Shown: positions 9,301 to 13,875 of the stretch, one piece after another
Numbering within the stretch: position 1 is the first letter of the stretch
Layout of the letters: each line of letters begins with the position of its first letter
Assembly: GCA_023399295.1 (NCBI GenBank)
Contig: JAEWQF010000049.1
Location: 1-15,865, forward strand
DNA: 15,865 nucleotides
Reading direction: 5' to 3'
Source of the DNA: Bacteroidota bacterium
Lineage (GTDB): Bacteria; Bacteroidota; Bacteroidia; Bacteroidales; Dysgonomonadaceae
The notes under the pieces: model-generated
Database searches by the model: none
What the model saw: the letters and a program-made list of their open reading frames with translations, nothing else
Told to the model about the DNA's origin: nothing
Position numbers and translations under genes: made by a program

Positions 9301-9651
9301 CCCTGGGCTCCCTTTGCTTACAGACGACTGCTGCATGAGCATGGGGAGGCGCAGCGGGTGTATGCGAACATTGACAGGAACTACAACCAGCAGGAGGTGA
9401 ACCAGACTGCCGCAGCGCTTAATGCGATCATCAACTCCATGAGACCTGGGAACCTGCCTGAACCGGAGGAACTCTCCCCGCTTACCCGGCTGCTGAGACA
9501 GGCCGAACGGGTGTCTCCCGACGAGTTGACACCCGCATTGAGTGAGGCCGTCTCCCATGCGCACATGGTTGTCTCTTATGTCAAAGAAGGAAGCGGTACA
9601 CACGACATGATCTTAAAAGCGACAGCGCAGCTCAGCATCCTGCTGGATTGA
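6337..9651 (+). CDS. GH127-like (DUF1680) beta-L-arabinofuranosidase candidate with Ig-like and FIVAR-type modules
   Basis: The ATG at 6337 is preceded by a GGAAG sequence at a suitable distance. The 1104-residue protein has a type I signal peptide (about 1-26), an Ig-like module (about 30-128, of the kind found in bacterial Big_4 domains), and a GH127/DUF1680 catalytic domain (about 135-830). Key residues match the zinc-cysteine site of HypBA1: E519-T-C521-C and C589-C590-G-G-T-G correspond to its Glu338, Cys340, Cys417 and Cys418. Cys417 is the nucleophile there, so C589 is the expected one here. E497 in G-N-G-E-M-F is the likely acid/base. Residues about 840-1104 form about four helical FIVAR-like repeats. 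The family releases beta-L-arabinofuranose, for example from hydroxyproline-linked plant glycans, although related enzymes in this superfamily have other substrates. The protein is much longer than the ~650-residue single-domain members. Export is expected. Confidence 0.88.
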   Translation: MRSRYFILTSWLCAMLTLPLPVLGMASPGDTTSLTQDARSIVHVEPVRVNCPVGTTPRLPYQIWVTYSDGFSEYRQTRWSNSARTVEEDQANPETHPVGDAYSIDGFIIGDNSTPAGYPIMAHIQVVAGAQQVPSNTPVAEPVPLNKVTLTGDNRLTSNRDMAIREIISWDISQQLYNYRDTYGLSTEGYTVADGWDSPTTKLKGHGSGHYMSALAFAFASTTDPGQKELLRARMTRMVNELRECQERTFVWDEELGRYREARDFAPEDELREMKGGWQDFEHHKQEWQKYGYGYLNAIPAHHPALLEMYRAYNNESWIWAPYYSIHKQLAGLIDIATYMDDPKVAAKALLIAKDMGLWIWNRLHYRTFMETEGTQEGRRAKPGNRYEMWNMYIAGEDGGTGESLARLSEMVSNPEEKARLLEASVFFDSPAFYDPLARNIDEIRTRHANQHIPKITSALRSFRGNNDPGYFHLSQNFWEMIQGRYRYATGGVGNGEMFRQPYTQMLSMVTNPSPTLNETCCAYNLAKLTKDLNCFNPDDARYMDYYERLLYNQIVGSLHHSCYMTTYHYAVGLNASKPWGNNTPQSTCCGGTGSENHVKYQEAAYFVSEQTLWVSLYLPTAFQWDEEGVTIRQDCLWPAEHSEIRVAHGSAVFAMKLRVPFWATKGFDIRLNGQSIASTYSPSSYVTIPARLWSESDRVEVVMPFSKHIDYGPDKLEATSLAGGQPVTASEPMWAGTLMYGPLAMTASGIDNWEEALLTIDSYLDNVLLNGPDGGTTGTDGNLYSLTVGNRTFVPDYYSDEHATHYFRIHIVDEMTTAFSEMLLQKIEDTAIFQPLNYSTSSMEALRKEIDCGREMIASGNATQREMVDQITAIDNSIHNLQPVRLEQDRLSQLLDEAASRKKADYTWDSYQTLQRVMVTAREVMTTALSQLAVDKQILSLRKAVDELVKSSSVDKSALGEVISLALERMKAQDAWNALDVKVPEYAPWAPFAYRRLLHEHGEAQRVYANIDRNYNQQEVNQTAAALNAIINSMRPGNLPEPEELSPLTRLLRQAERVSPDELTPALSEAVSHAHMVVSYVKEGSGTHDMILKATAQLSILLD

Positions 9652-9699
9652 ACGGACGGGGATCCGGGTTGACGACCGGACCGATTGATGCTTCGTCAG

Positions 9700-9726
9700 G
9701 AGCCCGGAACACATTGTCCCGGGTTC
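9700..9726 (+). terminator. GC-rich hairpin 3' of the GH127-like gene
   Basis: GAGCCCGG (9700-9707) pairs with CCGGGTTC (9719-9726), with one G-T wobble, and the stem continues with ACA/TGT across a single A-C mismatch around a CAT loop. The stem starts 49 bases after the stop codon of the glycosidase gene. It has no T tract, so it may be a transcript-end or stabilising hairpin rather than a classical intrinsic terminator. Confidence 0.45.
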
Positions 9727-9778
9727 ACTGCATATGGATAGGCTCCCTTGCATTCAATTCAGCTCCACACGAAGTTTT

Positions 9779-9813
9779 TTTGTACCTGACTTTTCTGATA
9801 CCATATTATTTCG
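9779..9813 (+). promoter_or_regulatory. Weak Bacteroidota-type promoter candidate
   Basis: TTTG at 9779-9782 is followed after about 21 bases by TATTATTTCG (9804-9813), which approximates the TAnnTTTG element of Bacteroidota housekeeping promoters with one extra base and a C before the final G. The region is distinctly AT-rich compared with the surrounding coding sequence. If real, it would drive the cytochrome operon and the transcript leader would contain the hairpin at 9834-9857. The match is imperfect. Confidence 0.3.
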
Positions 9814-9833
9814 TATTTTTACAGGCCATAGTG

Positions 9834-9866
9834 GATAGCTTAAAGGTGCAAGCTGTCATTTTTTTT
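9834..9866 (+). terminator. Intrinsic terminator (possibly an attenuator) just before the cytochrome operon
   Basis: GATAGCTT (9834-9841) pairs with AAGCTGTC (9850-9857) over eight base pairs with one G-T wobble around the 8-base loop AAAGGTGC. It is followed by one A and then eight T (9859-9866). This has the form of a Rho-independent terminator on the + strand. It lies 21 bases before the ATG at 9888 and 182 bases after the stop of the GH127-like gene. It either ends the upstream transcript or attenuates expression of the downstream operon. Confidence 0.6.
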
Positions 9867-9887
9867 CTGTCATCATCGAGTTGAATC

Positions 9888-11477
9888 ATGCCAAGAAGAT
9901 CAAAAAGGAGCAAACTGCCTGCAAAAAGAGTTTATAGAAGAAAGGGTTTTATCCTGCTTTTGGGTTTTATTATCGGGACGCTGTTTGTAGCAGCACTCTA
10001 TCAGACATCAGTCTATTTCTCCACCAACGAGTCCTGTATGATGTGCCACGTGCATCCTCACGCCGAGGAGAGCTGGCGTCTCTCTACCCATGTCAACAAT
10101 GGCAGCGGGGTGATGGTCAACTGTGTGGATTGTCACCTGCCACCCAAGGACAACACCTGGGAACACTATTCGGCCAAGGTGGCATTGGGTGTGCGCGACC
10201 TGTGGGGATACCTCACCAAAGACAGTACCGATTTCGACTGGGACAGCAAGTCGGAGCTGGAGCACGCCGTAAAGTACATCCCCAACGCCTCCTGTGTGAA
10301 GTGCCACCAGAATCTTTTTCCCGAAGGGGTGACCGACGACGCGGTCACTGCCCACCTCTATTACGAGGAAAACGCGGAGAAACTTGACCTGCAGTGCATC
10401 AGCTGCCACCTCGATGCAGGTCACTACAATCCCGATTACGCCCATGGACAGATGACCGGTATCCCCGGCATGTCGGCATCCTACGAGGTGGACAGCACCC
10501 TCTTTTACAAGGAGGCAACACCCATACATGCTTTTACCGATTACAGTGAACAGATACCCGGCACTGCCGTATCCTTTCGGATGAAGGCGATAGAGGGTGG
10601 CACCTTCAGGATGGGAAGTCCGGAAAAGGAACCATTCCGCAACCACGACGAATCACCACAACATGAAGTGTCACTCAGCCCCTTTTTCATGGCTGAGGTG
10701 GAAACAACCTGGGATCAGTACTGGGCTTTCTATGCTGAGACGATGAGCGAGGGACGCACACCGCCGGAGGTGGTCTATGAGAACAACCTCAAAGCAATGG
10801 GAGTGGATGCGATCTCCGGCCCCACCTCTCCCTTTGGATATCCTGACCAGGGATGGGGCCAAGGTGACCGCCCCGCGATCACCATGACACACTATGCTGC
10901 CGAGACCTTCTGTCAGTGGCTCTCTGAAAAGACAGGCAAGAGATACCGCCTGCCCACTGAAGCGGAGTGGGAGTATGCCGCACGTGGGGGCACCGGAACC
11001 GCTTACTTCTTCCCGGGTAGTCCGAAAGCGTTCTCTGACAATGGTTTCCTGCGTAAAGTCTTCAAACCGAAAACCGATAGCATCAGCGCTTATGTGATCT
11101 ACAACAAGAACAGCCACAGCCGCACACAACCACCCGCCTCTGTATTGCCCAATCCCTTCGGACTGAAAAACATGCTGGGGAATGTGATGGAATATTGTGC
11201 CGACAAATATGACCCACAGGCATACGCAAACAGAAGCGATGTCACACAGGATCCCCTTGTCACCGACGGCGAGGAATGGGTGGTACGCGGAGGACTCTAC
11301 TCCTCCGATGCCGCTGAGGTTCGCAGCGCCGCCCGCAGTCATACCCGTCACGCCGACTGGCTGAAAACAGACCCGCAACAGCCCAAGAGCATCTGGTGGT
11401 ATTCCGACATCAAGGGGATCGGATTCCGTGTCGTCTGTGAACCCGATCCTTCGCTATTCCAAGAGCGAGGCAGGTAG
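9888..11477 (+). CDS. NapC/NrfH-type tetraheme cytochrome c fused to an FGE/SUMF1-like domain
   Basis: The 529-residue protein has a basic N-terminus, one membrane anchor (about 19-41), and four c-type heme sites: C50-M-M-C-H54, C79-V-D-C-H83, C136-V-K-C-H140 and C170-I-S-C-H174. Spacing and context (W-R-L-S-T-H between the first two, C-V-D-C-H-L-P-P) match the NapC/NirT/NrfH quinol dehydrogenase family, which passes electrons from menaquinol to periplasmic partners. Residues about 228-523 are an FGE-sulfatase/SUMF1-like domain with G-G-T-F-R-M-G, R-L-P-T-E-A-E-W-E-Y-A-A-R-G-G, G-N-V-M-E-Y and G-F-R-V. The FGE active-site cysteines are absent: R467-G-G-L-Y-S-S473 stands where human FGE has Cys336, and the second cysteine is missing too. 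The domain is therefore probably not a sulfatase-activating enzyme; a structural or binding role is more likely. The fused domain should lie in the periplasm. The start at 9888 gives a normal anchor. Confidence 0.9.
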   Translation: MPRRSKRSKLPAKRVYRRKGFILLLGFIIGTLFVAALYQTSVYFSTNESCMMCHVHPHAEESWRLSTHVNNGSGVMVNCVDCHLPPKDNTWEHYSAKVALGVRDLWGYLTKDSTDFDWDSKSELEHAVKYIPNASCVKCHQNLFPEGVTDDAVTAHLYYEENAEKLDLQCISCHLDAGHYNPDYAHGQMTGIPGMSASYEVDSTLFYKEATPIHAFTDYSEQIPGTAVSFRMKAIEGGTFRMGSPEKEPFRNHDESPQHEVSLSPFFMAEVETTWDQYWAFYAETMSEGRTPPEVVYENNLKAMGVDAISGPTSPFGYPDQGWGQGDRPAITMTHYAAETFCQWLSEKTGKRYRLPTEAEWEYAARGGTGTAYFFPGSPKAFSDNGFLRKVFKPKTDSISAYVIYNKNSHSRTQPPASVLPNPFGLKNMLGNVMEYCADKYDPQAYANRSDVTQDPLVTDGEEWVVRGGLYSSDAAEVRSAARSHTRHADWLKTDPQQPKSIWWYSDIKGIGFRVVCEPDPSLFQERGR

Positions 11478-11487
11478 GATTTCCGCA

Positions 11488-11517
11488 ATTCAGTCTGGTG
11501 TGATCATCACGCTGAAT
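11488..11517. repeat. Imperfect dyad in the cytochrome-Gfo intergenic gap
   Basis: ATTCAG (11488-11493) and CTGAAT (11512-11517) are exact inverted copies, and between them lies the near-palindrome GTGATCATCAC (11500-11510). There is no T run after it. It could be an mRNA processing or stabilising hairpin, or a protein-binding site. It lies in the largest gap (86 bases) within the right-hand operon. Confidence 0.3.
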
Positions 11518-11563
11518 GAAACATACAATACAACACAACCTATTAACGAAAACAATCAGAGAA

Positions 11564-12937
11564 ATGAAAAAAGAAAACAACCTCACAAGAAGGTCATTCC
11601 TGAAGACAACTGCCGTGGCAGGTGCTGTTGGTGTGATCGGTACCGGTTCGGCGGGCCTGCTGACATCCTGTAGTGGAAAGGATCAGAATGGAATCAAGCC
11701 GTTGAAGGAGCCGGGTAGCTATTATATCCCCGAACTACCCGATCTGGCGACCGACGGAAAAGAGTTGAGGGCAGGTGTGGTCGGTTGCGGGGGACGCGGT
11801 TCCGGTGCAGCCATGAACTTCCTCAATGCAGGCAATGGTGTGACCATTGTGGCGCTGGGTGATGTGTTCCAGGACAGGGTGGATGGATTGGCAGATTTGT
11901 TAAAAACCGAGAAGAACATTGATATTCCGGCTGAGAAACGATTCGTGGGATTGGATGCCTACAAACAGGTGATCGACAGCGACATCGATCTGTTGATCGA
12001 CTGTACACCTCCCCACTTCCGGGCCGAACACTTCAAGTATGCGGTGGAGAAAAACAAACATGCGTTCCTGGAGAAACCGATCTGTGTGGATGCAGTGGGT
12101 TACCGCACCATCGTGGCTGCTGCCAAACAGGCACAGGCCAAGAACCTGAGCGTGGTAACGGGTACACAGCGCCACCACCAGCGTAGCTACGTGGAGTCAT
12201 ACAAGCAGATCATGAACGGTCTCATCGGTGAGATCACCGGTGGCACAGTCTACTGGAACCAGAACATGCTCTGGTATCGCGATCGTCAGCCGGAATGGAG
12301 TGATTTTGAGTTCATGGTACGCGACTGGGTGAACTGGAAATGGCTGTCGGGTGATCATATCGTTGAACAGCACGTGCACAACATCGATGTCTTCACCTGG
12401 TTTACCGGTCTCAAGCCGGTGAAAGCGGTCGGCTTTGGCTCCCGCCAACGTCGTGTGACCGGCGACCAGTATGACAACTTCAGCATCGATTTCACCATGG
12501 AGAACGGCATTCACCTGCACAGCATGTGCCGCCAGATCGATGGCTGTTCCACCAACGTGAGTGAGTTCATTCAGGGTACCAGAGGTTCCTGGTCAAGCAA
12601 CGGCGGGCATGTGATCAAAGACCTTGCCGGTAACATCATCTGGGAATATGATGGTGAGGCTGAAAAAGCAAACTTCAAGCAGACGGATCCCTACACCTTG
12701 GAGCATGTGAACCTGATCAATTGCATCCGTGGCAACAAACCAATTGAACAGGCATCCGAGACAGCCATTTCAAATATGGCGGCCATCATGGGACGTGAAT
12801 CAGCCTATACCGGTCAAGAGACCACCTGGGATGCCATCGCTGCTTCCCAACTCAGTTATACGCCTGCCGATCTGAATATCGGTAAGATGGATATGTCGGG
12901 TTTCACTGTTCCGGTACCCGGAAATGCAAAAAAATAA
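11564..12937 (+). CDS. Tat-exported Gfo/Idh/MocA family oxidoreductase (lipoprotein)
   Basis: I chose the ATG at 11564 (457 residues) because it puts the twin-arginine motif T-R9-R10-S-F-L-K near the N-terminus; the upstream in-frame ATG at 11516 adds 16 residues and lies at the edge of a dyad. The signal ends in L-L-T-S-C36, so the protein is probably a Tat-dependent lipoprotein, folded with its cofactor before export. The Rossmann motif G-V-V-G-C-G-G-R-G-S-G follows, then the family hallmark E170-K-P172, and H270-V-H272-N-I-D in the C-terminal domain. Family members bind NAD(P) and oxidise or epimerise sugars and inositols; the related GH109 glycosidases use NAD as a redox catalyst and are also Tat-exported. 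Substrate cannot be told from sequence. Because periplasmic NAD(H) is not exchanged, the cofactor probably stays bound and is recycled in each turnover, or is reoxidised by an unknown partner. Confidence 0.9.
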   Translation: MKKENNLTRRSFLKTTAVAGAVGVIGTGSAGLLTSCSGKDQNGIKPLKEPGSYYIPELPDLATDGKELRAGVVGCGGRGSGAAMNFLNAGNGVTIVALGDVFQDRVDGLADLLKTEKNIDIPAEKRFVGLDAYKQVIDSDIDLLIDCTPPHFRAEHFKYAVEKNKHAFLEKPICVDAVGYRTIVAAAKQAQAKNLSVVTGTQRHHQRSYVESYKQIMNGLIGEITGGTVYWNQNMLWYRDRQPEWSDFEFMVRDWVNWKWLSGDHIVEQHVHNIDVFTWFTGLKPVKAVGFGSRQRRVTGDQYDNFSIDFTMENGIHLHSMCRQIDGCSTNVSEFIQGTRGSWSSNGGHVIKDLAGNIIWEYDGEAEKANFKQTDPYTLEHVNLINCIRGNKPIEQASETAISNMAAIMGRESAYTGQETTWDAIAASQLSYTPADLNIGKMDMSGFTVPVPGNAKK

Positions 12938-12947
12938 CCACACTACC

Positions 12948-13862
12948 ATGACAATTGACAGAAGACGATTTATCCGAACCACCCTTGCCGGGTCAGCAGC
13001 GCTGGCCGCGGCGGGGTGCAACTCGTTTGCTGCCGCGAAAGCAGAAGAGAGGGGTGTTGTTGCCAAGGCGGTGCTGCACATCTCTTTTCAGGAGGGAACA
13101 GCACCCGGTGAGACGCTGAACCAGAAGTTCGATTTCATGGAGGCACACGGCGTGACCGGCTTTGAACCGCACGGCAAGGCGATGCTTGCCAGGCTCCAGG
13201 AGATGAAGGATGCGCTCAAAGGTCGTAACATCAAAGTAAGTGCCATATGTGCCGGTTTTGATGGCTTTATCCTTTCTGCCGATCCTGCAATACGAAAGCA
13301 GTGCCGTGACTCCATGGCCCAGCTGATCGTGGCTGCCGGAGAGTTGGAATCGACCGGTGTCATCATCGTTCCCGCTTTCAACAACCAGGTGCCGGTGATG
13401 CCTCACTCCCAGGAGACACGTGATTTCCTCTGTGAGCAGTTTGACGAGATGGGTACCTTTGCCCAACAGCATGGTACCACCGTGATCTTCGAACCGCTCA
13501 ACCGCAGGGAGGCGTTCTACCTGCGTCAGGTGGGCGACGCCGCCTCCATCTGTCGCGACATCAACAATCCCGGTGTGAAGTGCATGGGCGATTTCTGGCA
13601 CATGACCTGGGAGGAGAACAGCGACATGGCTGCCTTCCTCTCGGCTGGTGACTACCTGCAGCATGTGCATGTGGCCAGTCGCAAGCGTCGCAGCATGCCG
13701 GGTGAGGATGGAGAGGCGGACAACTATGTGGATGGTTTCAGGGGACTCAAGATGCTGGGATACGACAAGTATGTAAGCTTTGAATGCGGATGTCAGGGCG
13801 ACCGTGAGGTGGTCGTGCCTGCTGCGCTCGAGCTGCTGCGCAAGCAGTGGAAAGAGGCTTGA
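12948..13862 (+). CDS. Tat-exported sugar isomerase/epimerase-like TIM barrel (hydroxypyruvate isomerase-like)
   Basis: The ATG at 12948 follows the previous stop by 10 bases and gives 304 residues with the Tat motif D-R5-R6-R7-F-I-R close to the start. An in-frame ATG at 12924 would overlap the upstream gene and add eight residues. The signal region ends in A-A-G-C24, a plausible lipobox, so it may be a second Tat lipoprotein. The body is a xylose-isomerase-like (AP endonuclease 2) TIM barrel; likely metal ligands are E182 (in F-E-P-L-N-R), D215/H218 (G-D-F-W-H), H241 (H-V-H-V) and E279 (F-E-C-G). Members isomerise or epimerise sugars or keto acids, and some relatives act on 3-keto-glycosides. 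Pairing with a Gfo/Idh/MocA protein is common and fits successive steps on one sugar. The exact reaction is unknown. Confidence 0.88.
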   Translation: MTIDRRRFIRTTLAGSAALAAAGCNSFAAAKAEERGVVAKAVLHISFQEGTAPGETLNQKFDFMEAHGVTGFEPHGKAMLARLQEMKDALKGRNIKVSAICAGFDGFILSADPAIRKQCRDSMAQLIVAAGELESTGVIIVPAFNNQVPVMPHSQETRDFLCEQFDEMGTFAQQHGTTVIFEPLNRREAFYLRQVGDAASICRDINNPGVKCMGDFWHMTWEENSDMAAFLSAGDYLQHVHVASRKRRSMPGEDGEADNYVDGFRGLKMLGYDKYVSFECGCQGDREVVVPAALELLRKQWKEA

Positions 13863-13875
13863 TCTAGGCTGCCGC

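Noticed and set aside
9648..9884. Small open frame (78 codons) from a TTG overlapping the glycosidase stop
   Set aside because: It uses a TTG start with no ribosome-binding sequence, runs through two hairpins including the terminator T tract, and its hydrophobic C-terminus comes from the AT-rich promoter region. I see no support for it being a gene.
9888..11477. Calling the fusion a sulfatase-activating enzyme (FGE) for local sulfatases
   Set aside because: The FGE cysteine pair is missing and no sulfatase gene is present in the window.
11516..11563. Upstream start for the Gfo/Idh/MocA protein
   Set aside because: It would add 16 residues before the Tat motif, and its ATG overlaps the end of a dyad. 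The ATG at 11564 gives a standard Tat N-terminus.
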